Below, in pieces: positions 36,801 to 48,126 of a DNA stretch of 64,000 nucleotides. The DNA comes from Strongylocentrotus purpuratus (lineage: Eukaryota; Echinodermata; Echinoidea; Camarodonta; Strongylocentrotidae), in the NCBI RefSeq assembly GCF_000002235.5, contig NW_022145604.1, forward strand, positions 33,618,908 to 33,682,907, read 5' to 3'. A program made the position numbers and the translations under genes. The notes beneath the pieces were generated by a model. The model was given only the letters and a program-made list of their open reading frames with translations, did not search any database and was not told the DNA's origin. Every line of letters begins with the position of its first letter. Position 1 is the stretch's first letter.

Positions 36801-39585
36801 GAGAAAGAAAACAATCCGTTTTACCGTTCTCGATGATTAATCCTTGTCTAAATTCAGTGACCCCCCCCCCCCCTCCAGGGCGAAGCGTGGAAGCTTTTAC
36901 ATTATCATTAAATTATTAGAGTAAGAAGATGATTCGTTGTACCGTTCTCGACAATAAATCCTTGTCTGAATTCAGTCCCCCCCCCCCCCCTCCCGCACAG
37001 AAGCTTTGACATTTCATTAAATTATTAGAGAAAGAAGACGATCCGTTGTAGCGTTCTTGACTCTTAATCCTTGTCTGAATGCAGCCCCCCCCCCTCCCGC
37101 GCGGAAGCTTTGACATGTCATTAAATTATTAGAGAAAGAAGACTATTCGTTGTAGCGTTCTCGACTCTCAATCCTTGTCTGAATTCAGTGACCCCCCCCC
37201 CCCCTTCCAGCGCGGAAGCTTTAACATTTCATTAAATTACTAGAGAAAGAAAACAACCCGTTTTACCGTTCTCGATGATTAATCCTTGTCTGAATGCAGC
37301 CCCCCCCCCCCCTCCCGCGCGGAAGCTTTGACATGTCATTAAATTATTAGAGAAAGAAGACTATTCGTTGTAGCGTTCTCGACTCTCAAGCCTTGTCTGA
37401 ATTCAGTTTCCCCCCCCCCCCTCCAGCTTGGAAGCTTTAACATTTCATTAAATTACTAGAGAAAGAAAACAATCCGTTTTACCGTTCTCGATGATTAATC
37501 CTTGTCTAAATTCAGTGACCCCCCCCCCCCCTCCAGGGCGAAGCGTGGAAGCTTTTACATTATCATTAAATTATTAGAGAAAGAAGACGATCCGTTGTAG
37601 CGTTCTTGACTCTTAATCCTTGTCTGAATTCAGCCCCCCCCCCCTCCATCGCGGAAGCTTTGACATTTCATTAAATTATTAGAGAAAGAAGACGATTCGT
37701 TGTAGCGTTTTCGACTCTCAATGTCTGAATTCAGTTCCCCCCCCCCCCCTCCAGCTTGGAAGCGTTAACATTTCATTAAATTATTAGAGAAAGAAGACGA
37801 TTCGTTGTACCGTTCTCGATTATTAATATTTGTCTGAATTCTGTCCCCCCCCCCCCCCTCCAGGGCGAAGCGTGGAAGCTTTTACATTTTCATTAAATTA
37901 TTAGAGTAAGAAGATGATTCGTTGTACCGTTCTCGACAATAAATCCTTGTCTGAATTCAGTCCCCCCCCCCCTCCCGCACAGAAGCTTTGACATTTCATT
38001 AAATTATTAGAGAAAGAAGACGATCCGTTGTAGCGTTCTTGACTCTTAATCCTTGTCTGAATGCAGCCCCCCCCCCCTCCATCGCGGAAGCTTTGACATT
38101 TCATTGAATTATTAGAGAAAGAAGACGATTCGTTGTAGCGTTTTCGACTCTCAATCCTTGTCTGAATTCAGTTCCCCCCCCCCCTCCAGCTTGGAAGCGT
38201 TAACATTTCATTAAATTATTAGAGAAAGAAGACGATCCGTTGTAGCGTTCTTGACTCTTAATCCTTGTCTGAATTCAGTGACCCCCCCCCCCCCCCTCCA
38301 TCGCGGAAGCTTTGACATTTCATTAAATTATTAGAGAAAGAAGACGATTCGTTGTAGCGTTTTCGACTCTCAATGTCTGAATTCAGTTCCCCCCCCCCCC
38401 CTCCAGCTTGGAAGCGTTAACATTTCATTAAATTATTAGAGAAAGAAGACGATTCGTTGTACCGTTCTCGATTATTAATATTTGTCTAAATTCTGTCCCC
38501 CCCCCCCCCCTCCAGGGCGAAGCGTGGAAGCTTTTACATTTTCATTAAATTATTAGAGTAAGAAGATGATTCGTTGTACCGTTCTCGACAATAAATCCTT
38601 GTCTGAATTCAGTCCCCCCCCCTCCCGCACAGAAGCTTTGACATTTCATTAAATTATTAGAGAAAGAAGACGATCCGTTGTAGCGTTCTTGACTCTTAAT
38701 CCTTGTCTGAATGCAGCCCCCCCCCCTCCCGCGCGGAAGCTTTGACATGTCATTAAATTATTAGAGAAAGAAGACTATTCGTTGTAGCGTTCTCGACTCT
38801 CAATCCTTGTCTGAATTCAGTTTCCCCCCCCCCCCCTCCAGCTTGGAAGCTTTAACATTTCATTAAATTACTAGAGAAAGAAAACAATCCGTTTTACCGT
38901 TCTCGATGATTAATCCTTGTCTAAATTCAGTGACCCCCCCCCCCCCTCCAGGGCGAAGCGTGGAAGCTTTTACATTATCATTAAATTATTAGAGTAAGAA
39001 GATGATTCGTTGTACCGTTCTCGACAATAAATCCTTGTCTGAATTCAGTCCCCCCCCCCCCCCCCCTCCCGCACAGAAGCTTTGACATTTCATTAAATTA
39101 TTAGAGAAAGAAGACGATCCGTTGTAGCGTTCTTGACTCTTAATCCTTGTCTGAATGCAGCCCCCCCCCCTCCCGCGCGGAAGCTTTGACATGTCATTAA
39201 ATTATTAGAGAAAGAAGACTATTCGTTGTAGCGTTCTCGACTCTCAATCCTTGTCTGAATTCAGTGACCCCCCCCCCCTTCCAGCGCGGAAGCTTTAACA
39301 TTTCATTAAATTACTAGAGAAAGAAAACAACCCGTTTTACCGTTCTCGATGATTAATCCTTGTCTAAATTCAGTGACCCCCCCCCCCCATTCCAGCGCGA
39401 AGCGTGGAAGCTCTGACATTTCATTAAATTATTAGGGTAAGAAGTTGATTCGATTACATTTATCGACTCTTAATACTTGTCTGAATTCAGTACCCCCCCC
39501 CTCCCGCGCGGAAGCTTTGACATTTTAATAAATTATAAAAGACGGTTCGTTGTACCTCCTCGACTATTAATCCTTGTCTGAATTC
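33849..39585. repeat. Satellite/minisatellite array of ~97-bp units with poly-C cores
   Basis: About 60 direct repeats. A typical unit reads ttaaattattagagaaagaa, gacgattcgttgtagcgtt, a ctcgactcttaatcc region, tgtctgaattcag, a C run of 7-18, then a short tail ctcc(a/c)gcgcggaagctttgacat. C-run length varies most between units. Variant units recur in a fixed order. For example, the variant with agagtaagaagatgattcg sits near 35171, 35817, 36471, 36905, 37890, 38542 and 38978, which gives a higher-order period of about 2,073 bp (35817 to 37890, 36471 to 38542, 36905 to 38978). Gly-rich minus-strand open frames are translations of the C runs. Confidence 0.97.
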
Positions 39586-39974
39586 TCTATCTTTAAAACT
39601 TAAAAAAGAAGTTATTTTTCGGATTTTGAAAGAATGTTTGGTTGTCCCAAGGACTATCAAAATTCAATATGTATAAATGTCTTTATTTTGTGTACAGTAC
39701 CAGGTTCTACATTCACTGCTGCAAATTTAAGAAAGAGAAACCAAATTTTCATGGTCTTATATTTTGGATAAAAATTAAGTCTAAATCTGAATATGTAATT
39801 GCAGCCAAATATGGCAAGTTAAGCCTCCATTTTAAAAAGTTTATATTTGAGTTGTAGTGGACTATATGATGTTTTTGTCATTTCACATTCTTGTACATGA
39901 TTGTAAACAGCCAGTTGGCTTTCATGTTATGTTTGAGTACCGAATAAAAAACATAAAAAAATAAAAAATAAAAA
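39586..39974 (+). mobile_element. Retro-inserted sequence with A-rich tail inside the satellite
   Basis: The insert of 389 bp is flanked by a 17-bp perfect direct repeat, aatccttgtctgaattc, at 39569-39585 and 39975-39991. It ends in an A-rich tail (aataaaaaacataaaaaaat and more), so it was made by target-primed reverse transcription. A short open frame (39642-39857) resembles no protein I recognise. It could be a LINE 3' end, a SINE or a processed transcript end. Confidence 0.85.
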
Positions 39975-40003
39975 AATCCTTGTCTGAATTCAGTTCCCCC
40001 GCC
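39975..40003. repeat. Remnant of the satellite unit split by the insertion
   Basis: aatccttgtctgaattcag plus a short C run continues the unit interrupted at 39585. The array ends here. Confidence 0.85.
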
Positions 40004-40009
40004 CCCGAT

Positions 40010-40960
40010 CGCAAAAAGTCTCCATGTTCGACAAGAAATCATGGCCTATCGGAATGGCCAACAGACTCTTTGGTGTAATTCCTTGTTTATTAGATGAGAA
40101 CTAGTTGTAGACAAAATGATAGTAATTATGAATTTGGATTTGCCAAATTGTCATCATAGCTGTGTGCTTTTAACTCGCCCATAATATGAGGTTACGTCAA
40201 AAATATAAAATTCGCATACCTGTATAAAAAGGTCATGACTTAAAATATATATTTATATGAAAGGATTCCAAAAAATTGCGAAAGAAAAAGAAAAAGAGGT
40301 AGAACATATATGGTGGCGACTTTTGATTGAAAATATTTCACATCAAAATCCTCCCCCCCCCCCCCTCCCTGGATGGCTCTTTGCTGGAAGAAATTTGTCG
40401 CATACCACTCCACGCACAGAGCAAGAAGTTCAAGCAATGGCATGGCCTAATACTTGTAGGCAATCTCATTGTCATAAAAGTAAGAGGGGTTACAGCATGG
40501 AGATATAAGAAGAGATCTCCATGGTTACAGTACGTGATTACATTTCCCAGACATGTTTTGACAGTTCTTATCTAAGATATATGACACGCCCCAGCCAGCT
40601 GAAACCAAGAAGTTACAGGGCTTGTATAGTCTGCCAATTCAGACTTCATACCACTTGGAATACCTCAGGAGAATAAATGACAACTGAAAACAAACAAACA
40701 TTTGCTTTCAAAAAATAAACTTGCAAATTATTATTTAGCCAATGAGAAGACCTTTTTCGAGTCGAAGACAGTTTCATTATGATTTGGATATACAGTAGCA
40801 CTCCGATAAACTTTTAAAGAAATTAGTCTCAAAGCTGATTATCGATTGGCACAGGCTTGCAATTAACACCGCCCACCAACGTACGCCCAAGCAGTGTCTT
40901 GGACAAGAGCTGAGCACATGGTTGTTTGTGTGTGTGGATATAGCGTTGGGTTCAGTTGTG
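40010..40960. other. Unassigned DNA
   Basis: Contains a C run at about 40354-40367. No gene is supported. Confidence 0.4.
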
Positions 40961-40964
40961 ATGA

Positions 40965-42010
40965 CCTAGAAATTCTATCATAACTCCGTCATGTGTGTTC
41001 GGATGTAGATTTAGTAGAAATTATTTTGTCGCGTTTATAACCAACACACAGTTGTAGCAAGGTAACTTCTTGGTTGTAGTGGAAATTATTTTAACTCTGT
41101 CATTAACTAAAGCGCGGGGTACACGGTAGTACAATTTATTTCACGCTGTCATTTTTATAAACAAACGCACAGTTGTAGGCCTACTTGTAGCAGTAGAAAT
41201 TACTTAAACTCTGTCATGCTTTAATATCAAAAACGCAGAATTTGTAGTAGAAGTATTTAAACTCCGTCATGTTTATAAACAAACACACGGTCTTAGAAGA
41301 AATAATTTTAAACTCTGTCATGTTTAAAAACAACCAGATACCGGTAGTTGTAGTAGAAATTATTTTAACTCCATGATCAATCATGTTTATAAACAAATGC
41401 ATATTTGTAGTAGAAATTATTTTTAAATGTCGTGTTTATAAACAAATTACACACATGCAATTGTGGTAGAAATTATATTAACTCCGTGAGGCTTATAAAC
41501 AAACTCACAGAATTTGTAGTAGAAGTAAAAACTCCGTCATGTTTATAAACAAACACACGTTTAGAATAATTATTTTTTAAACTCCGTCATGTTTAAAAAC
41601 AACCAAACAACATAGTAGAAATTATTTTAACTCCGTCATGTTTTTAAACTAACGCACGATTGTACGTAGAAATTATTTGTAAATGTCATGTTTTATTTAT
41701 AAACAAATTACACACATGCAATTGTGGTAGAAATTATATTAACTCCATGATACTCATAAACAAACGCACATAATTTGTAGTAGAAGTTATTTAAACTCCG
41801 TCATGTAATATAAACAAACACACGGTCTTAGAAGAAATTTTTGTTAACTCCGTCATGTTTAAAAACAACCAAACAGTTGTAGTAGAAATTATTTTAACTC
41901 CGTCATGTTTATTAACAAACGCACGATTGTACGTAGAAATTATTTGTAAATGTTATGTTTATAAACACACGCACAGCTGTGGTAGAAGTTATTTTAACTC
42001 CTACTTGTTT
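40965..42010. repeat. Tandem array of ~50-bp units
   Basis: Direct repeats of gtagtagaaattattttaac, ctccgtcatgtttataaac and aaacgcac(a/g)gttgta-like blocks fill about 1 kb, with drift and small length changes between units. Confidence 0.9.
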
Positions 42011-42234
42011 ATAATATAGAAATGTCAATGTCGGGACACTCGATATATAATTTTGAGTCGTGCGCATGTACAGTGTACCGACTTAAACGCTTGCCAGCGC
42101 TGCGCGTATAAATATTAAATCAATTCATCCAACTGCAGTCGGACGATTATCACGCCGTCGCGTTCTGGCGCAGTGTTGTATAATATTTGTACTCCTGTCA
42201 CTGATCATTGCGCCGATCGTTCTGGAGCGCGCAT

Positions 42235-42282
42235 TGCAGGATCCTGCATCGGAACGACAGCAATAATAAATATCTCATGCCT
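42235..42282. repeat. 48-bp exact inverted copy of 32495-32542
   Basis: tgcaggatcctgcatcggaa through tctcatgcct is the exact reverse complement of 32495-32542. Weaker similarity continues a little further towards the satellite on both sides. Confidence 0.9.
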
Positions 42283-42296
42283 AACAGCAGGGTGAT

Positions 42297-43161
42297 TGCT
42301 GAGGTACTGAAATCAAGAACGGGTTTTGGCCAAATCTATGGGCGTTCTCAATGACGCCCCAAGTGAATAAACAGCCAATCAGCGAGCTTGTACCAAAGAT
42401 GGTTATGAGAATTTTGTCGTCTAATAACGAAGGGTGACAAATTTTAACGGGCGGATCTAGCTTCTTTTCTATGGCGTGGGCAGGCGGGGTTGACATTTGA
42501 AAAATCGCACCAACCAATATTTTGCTTAGTGGGGGGTAGGGAGCACTAAAATTTGTTTTCAATTTGAAAAAAGTGCCAACCAATATTTCGGGGGGGGGGG
42601 GGGGGAGGTAGAAAGCACCTTGGCCAGCCAAAGGGGGGATTTAAACCTCCTAACCCCCCTAGATCCGCCCCTGGCACAAAGGACTCTTCGGTGAATTTTG
42701 TTTCTTCCGATTATTGTTTCTGAACAGTAACAACATGAATATGGATATGAATTGTTTTAAAACTTGATGATAAATTATCGTTGAAATTTGATAAAAAGCT
42801 GTTTGTGGCTTGGTTGAGACAAGTTGTGCTAGTCGTGTAGTCCCGTCTGTACTGTATTGCGTTGAAGGGAACAGGCCATTTTCGTAATGTAATCAAATTT
42901 AATACATACTGTACGTCTTTGTGAAGTTCCTCAATACAAATTATTTCATTCACCTGTCTAGGATTCGCAATAGTCAGAATGCAAACTGCATGTATTAAGT
43001 GTGGCAACAACTAATGTATGCAGATTGGATTCTGTCTATTTAAATACTATTATTATCAGGTGAATGAAATGGTTTGTATCGAGGCACTTGATTCACTTGG
43101 GGCGTCATTGAGAACGCCCGTAGATTTGGCCAAAACCCGTTCTAGATTTCAGGGCCTCAGT
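42297..43161. mobile_element. Inverted-repeat-bounded composite element
   Basis: 42297-42366 and 43092-43161 are about 70-bp inverted repeats (ctgaaatcaagaacgggttt / ttcacttggggcgtcattga blocks). Between them lie a poly-G element with a tagatccgcccctg end (42440-42675) and a smaller foldback (about 42890-43085) related to 32285-32420. Confidence 0.6.
42585..42676. repeat. Poly-G tract and CAGGGGCGGATCTAGG-type terminus
   Basis: A G run of about 16 at 42590. The right edge cctagatccgcccctg matches the terminus of the hAT-like MITEs, and cgggcggatctag at about 42449 may be the left edge. No 8-bp duplication was found, so the copy is uncertain or decayed. Confidence 0.5.
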
Positions 43162-43164
43162 GGT

Positions 43165-44285
43165 CATCCAACTGTTACTATAGTATCTTCTCGATTTTGC
43201 ACACGAACCGCAGATTCTAATTCCGCAATGAGTTTGAAAAAAATTGCCTATTATTATTACCATGACGGCAAGAGAAAAGACTCAATGGCATTGGAAAAGT
43301 TGTAACTGTACAGGTGTAGTAACCATACTGCACACAAAACCATTGCGCTCGCTGGAAAGTTAGATCACAATGATTGGCATTGTTTGCATGATGACAAGAG
43401 AAGAGACTCAACGGCATTGAATCAAAATCGTACAGTGTATGGAAATGATTATTCAAGGAAGTAGCAGTGGAACTTAAACTTTATTTTTAGACTGATGACA
43501 TTTTTGTGAAATATTGACTTCAGACTCTTATAATGCTGAAAAACAGGTGATTATTTGTTCTTCGTTTATCTGTTGTGTAGTGGTGGTTCGTGCCTATACA
43601 CGGTCGCAGCACTATTCTGGATAATAATTTAGTCTGGTTCTGCATAATAATTTATCAAATATCTTCTACACATTCTTACTTTTTTAAAATTATCTTCAGA
43701 AGCATTCATAGAATTCATTGCGTATCAACTATCAACCAAACTACATGTACAGTAACTCAAATGTCATCCAAGAATGGTGGTGTTGTTGTATTTTACAGCT
43801 ATTTTCAGTTCATTCCTTTTTCTTTTCAGGAGATTTTTGTACATTGTACAGTACATCAACCTTTAGGGCCAATTAAGTGTCATCATTGATTTGACGGTAT
43901 TGAAGGACTCAGATGGAGGAGTTATTATGTGGTTACTTAATTGGAAAATTGGAAGTGATCAGTTGCATCACAATAAAGAATACCAGGAGTTATACTGGCA
44001 CATACATGTACATCATTACATATTAGTAAAGATTTGTTCAATCAGAGATGCAGTCTTGTTTAATAGTTACCCTGGTATAGAAAATGTGAGTAACTCATAC
44101 CAACAAAATCATTACCACTATTTGGCATATAAATATGGTCAATGTTAACATTAATCCTTATATACCGGTAATCATCTAGTGTATAAGTAAATGTTTGCAT
44201 GTTTGATTTGGGTTTCTGAATATTTAACTACTATCAGCTTGCCAATTTGATTATTTCAGTAAAAAGAGATTCAATATCATCTGAC
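43165..44285. other. Unassigned DNA with fragments of the 32-kb repeat family
   Basis: 43165-43420 contains pieces that match 32040-32110 and 32455-32490. From 43430 to 44285 I see nothing that can be named. Confidence 0.4.
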
Positions 44286-44293
44286 TTGAGGAG

Positions 44294-44470
44294 GCGCAAT
44301 AGCTCAGTCGGTAGAGCAGTGGTCTCATAATCCGGTGACCCGGGTTTTAAACCAAGGCGATGTGCTAGTTTGGTAAGGCATTAATCCTCACTACCAGGTT
44401 CCTCGGAGAGGACCTAAATCCGTCGGCCGTCTGGTTGCTTACTTACAAACATTTATGCATTCTTAGCAGT
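44294..44470 (+). mobile_element. tRNA-derived SINE
   Basis: The head resembles a tRNA: box A tagctcagtcgg (44300-44311), an anticodon-like loop ctcataa with CAT in the middle, and a damaged box B gggttttaaacc (44342-44353, normally ggttcgaatcc). It is followed by the SINE body cgatgtgct ... ggcattaatcctca ... tcggagaggacctaaa ... ctggttgcttactta. The body is shared with 9989-10035. Loss of box B identity and the attached body show a retroposon and not a tRNA gene. Confidence 0.88.
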
Positions 44471-45550
44471 CAGATAAAATAACCATCACATTGACCGAGT
44501 CATGATGTCATCTCTAACAGTAATGTCAAGAGAATCTGAAATACCGTAAACATGGCATAGTGTAACCTTGTTTATTGAACAATAATGAAGTACTTTCATG
44601 AATCCATGTTTCAGAGAAAGCTAGAGAATGAAACCTCAAATACTACCAATATATTCACCAATCTCATTAATTTCTATAGAGGTTCCTTGAGTGAAATAAG
44701 GTTATACATGTATGTTAATTTGTCCTAATTAGGAATTAAAAACATCTAAATTAGTAATACAAAATGTACGTTTTCTGCATGCAACAGAAAAACAAAATTA
44801 AGTATTCTTTTTTTTATCAATATTTATCCTCAAACACAACTTTTTTGAAAATCCTTGCAGAAATGTGTTTTAAATGACATCCTTGTCTTTCACATTATGA
44901 TACAATTTAAGTGAAATTTTGTCATCAAATTTTTGGCAAATTTGGGGCTCCCAACACTTTAGAGGGGCTTTAAAATGCAAGGGAAATGTTCACTATGGTT
45001 CATTGTACAAGATATGTACCAGCCAAATATGTAGTTGGGGGTATGTATCTAAATTATCCATTGCAGGCAAATGATCAAGATCTTCTTTGCATGAGATTAG
45101 CTTTTTTACATTTTTGTTATAATTTATTAAGGGGATGAGTTCAATAACTCATCCTGACTTGTCCTCCCAGTGGTTTAGGATGGGATCTTGTTGCGGATAG
45201 CAGACCAGCATTTTTCTTTTGATAGGGTCTTCTTGGATTGATTTTTTCCAGTAAGTTTTCTTCCACTCAAAGACCAATGCACTTTGTATACAAGTTGAAT
45301 TTAGCTGTAATTGGGCAAGATTTTGTCTCTATACGTACGGGTTAGTGAGGGGAGGCTATGCAATGCAGTTTGTGTGTGATCACCCATCTTAACTCGCACA
45401 GAAGCTTCAAGAAAAGCATCAGATAAGCTGAAAGTACATGTAAGTCCTTCTATTTCGATGTTCTACAATTAATGTTATTTTCATAGTACCGGTATAAGAA
45501 AATTAGATTCATTTTGTTTTCAATCATTTTTTTTCTATATCATTTTGTCT
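44471..45550. other. Unassigned AT-rich DNA
   Basis: No supported feature. Confidence 0.4.
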
Positions 45551-46026
45551 AGATTGACCCCCCCCCCCAACCCCCTCCATTGTGCATATGCCAAGGATAA
45601 CCGTAAATGTGTCGGTGTATGGGGAAGTTTGACAAATGTCAGTTTTATTTCAAAATTCCCCATACCAGACAGTTATTTCTGTCTATTGGCGAGAGAGATG
45701 CCAAGGCCAAAGGTCTCAATGACTGCTTTGAGGATGATTGCATCTGTGCCATATTGTTAGCACTTACAATTACATGTACACTGAATTCAGTTCCGTCGTG
45801 AGTAATTCTCCTGCTCGTTTGCTTGGAGTGACAAGATTTTGCGTGTATTTGTAGTATCACGTTCTTCAATGGCAGTTTGCATTCTTTCCATTTGTATTTT
45901 TTTCATTTGTAGAGGTGTAGATCTATGGACTTATTTTCAGCTTACTGTATCTGTCCAGCTCCAGTTTGTGAAGCTACTGAACTGTGCAGGATGGGTACGG
46001 CGCTCATGCACACACAAACTGCATTG

Positions 46027-46200
46027 CATAACCCAGGGCCGCCAACCCTCCCGCATTTGGAGGGAGTCATATGCCACCACACTCCTTTTCCCGCCGTCCC
46101 ACCAGCTCGTAGCAGGAGACTCTCGCCAACACGCCCTTCCTCCTGCTCTCCCGCAAGCTCCTGGTTTATGAAAAAACCTCACGCCAGACGTGTAAAATAA
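46027..46200. mobile_element. Possible hAT-like element end (CAGGGCCGCCAACCCTCCCG)
   Basis: cagggccgccaaccctcccg starts with a CAGGG-type terminus and leads into repeated ctcccg/gcgggag-like words. I associate this with a known type of MITE end, but no matching right end or target duplication is visible. Confidence 0.3.
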
Positions 46201-46238
46201 ACCAGCGTACTTGTATCATATGGATTTTGTTTGCTCAT

Positions 46239-46259
46239 GGGGGGGGGGGGGGGGGGGTA
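46239..46259. repeat. Poly-G tract
   Basis: A run of about 18 G. Confidence 0.95.
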
Positions 46260-47078
46260 GTGGGCACTTCTTACCCTTCCCTGTTGAGCTCCCCACAGCC
46301 ACACTCAGTCAGCTCTGTATAGAGGCAGTCAGTGAATATGGAGGAGCCTGACGTAGTTATTTATCATGTTTAGATCTAGATCTATAGTATAGGCTACATG
46401 TAGCTAAGCCGAGTCTAGGCCTAGGCCTACACTGTAGTAATTAGTAGGTCTAGGTCCTATATAGCAGAACAACCATAACCATTGATATCAGACTTTTCAG
46501 AGACCAAAGGCAAAGCAAAGGCAAGGCTTTCATCGGTCCAACATCAGGAACATGCAGGCTAGGTTCGCGCTCATCGATTGACGAGTACTTGTACTAAAAT
46601 GCATTAATTAACTGACTAACGAAGTTATAATTATAGTCTCATCTTCTTAGGCCACCGCCGGCAGGCGGCCTGGCAGGCGGCCTGGCGGGCGCAGCCGGGC
46701 TCAATTCATTCAACCAATGGTGGTGATTTGGGGCTTTCCCTAGCTCTAGTCTGGATACTGCGTTAGAAGCACACAGTTTCAACTAATGAAGCTATGATAA
46801 GATATATATATATTTAATCTACTACTCTTATTGACAATTAAGGAAAAACCAAAACAAACCTTACCTTAAAACATCTCGAAAACACCATTTTAGCGGCTTC
46901 TGTGGCGTGGTCTGTCTCTGAGGAGGGCATGGGACTACGGATCGACGATGAACTAATAGTAATAGACTAGTCTAGTTCTAAGCACACGCAGACCGCTATT
47001 TGTGACATTAAGCTGATCAAGTGTGTCTCATGACTCTCATCTCGACTCCAACTGACCGTCGACCTAACGGCTATCCCC

Positions 47079-47266
47079 AGTGGCATATCTAAGGGGGGGG
47101 GGGGGGGAGAGGGGGTCCCTCCCCCCTGGCCAAAAAACTGTTTTCAAATCAAAATGAAGACGGGCGTCCTCCCCTGGGGTGGGCACAAAAAAAAAGGGGG
47201 TGGGGGTGTTGATTTAAAAAAAAAGAAGCAGTGCTCAATACCCCCGCCCCCCCCCCCCCCTCGTTG
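47079..47266. mobile_element. Probable truncated poly-G/poly-C MITE
   Basis: It starts cagtggcatatctaagg, close to the CAGTGG ends of the hAT-like MITEs, then has a G run, a second G-rich patch, gtgctcaataccccc and a long C run. The word gtgctca(c/a)taccccc is also in the element at 19928. A matching right terminus is missing. Confidence 0.5.
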
Positions 47267-47269
47267 CTC

Positions 47270-48124
47270 GTGTGTCAATCACGGAACTTCCGTGGTGTCC
47301 ATTAGAAAGATCACATAATGTTGTTGTTTTATAGTTTTTATTGGCGTGTATATTTAGACTGCAATAGTCTTTTCACAAGCTTGACGCAAACATTATTTCC
47401 TATAATTTCATCGTCATTATTTTCTCTCCATCATAAACTTTAATAATGTTATATTCCAATCCAACGTCTATTCTGATTAAGAGTATAGCAATTTAGAACA
47501 ACAGTCTTAGAAAAACATAAAAATTGACCGGTATAATAATAGGCCCAAATTATCCTATTAAAAAAAAAAAGTTTATGGTAATGTTAAGACTTTGGAACTG
47601 TTCCTTAGTCTATTTTAGCAGTGTTGAAACCGTCGATACCCATGTACATGTGGCTGTGTTTTAGAAGAATGGTCGAAACTAAAATTTATGCTGAACAAAT
47701 AAAGCGACCAAATAAATGAAATGTTAAGCTTTGCTTATGATTGCGGTCTCCTGCACTTTTCCAACAGAATAGTTCAGATAATACTTTAAATTTACGATAA
47801 TATGTTATGGAAGTAATAAGTTTCGTTATTATATGTACATATATGTACAAAAAACATTTTGACATTAAGAAATTATTGTTTGTTTATGTTTTATTATACC
47901 TTACATGTATTTTATGTTCTTTGTTATTCAGTTATATTTTATTTGGAAAATATGCAGAAATAAAATCAAATAAAAAATATACGAAATAAAACGGGTGATA
48001 ATAGTGAGATGCGCCTACAATTTCACATTATTTTATTCTGTTCACCCCACGATCCAATTTGATGTCTGAGAAAATTAGACTAACTTCCGGCAACATGGAA
48101 AAAAAAAATCATTACTGCGTATAC
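47270..48124. other. Unassigned AT-rich DNA
   Basis: No supported feature. Confidence 0.4.
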
Positions 48125-48126
48125 TA

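Noticed and set aside
35820-39192. Repeated Gly-rich minus-strand open frames of 66-69 codons
   Set aside because: They are satellite units read through the G runs. Length differences follow C-run length, not codon selection.
33849-39585. CRISPR-like look of regularly spaced repeats
   Set aside because: The units are contiguous tandem copies of about 97 bp that vary mainly in the C run. There are no unique spacers, and the setting is eukaryotic.
44294-44366. tRNA gene with CAT anticodon
   Set aside because: Box B is damaged (gggttttaaacc), the stems do not pair well, and a SINE body follows directly. The same body is at 9.99 kb.
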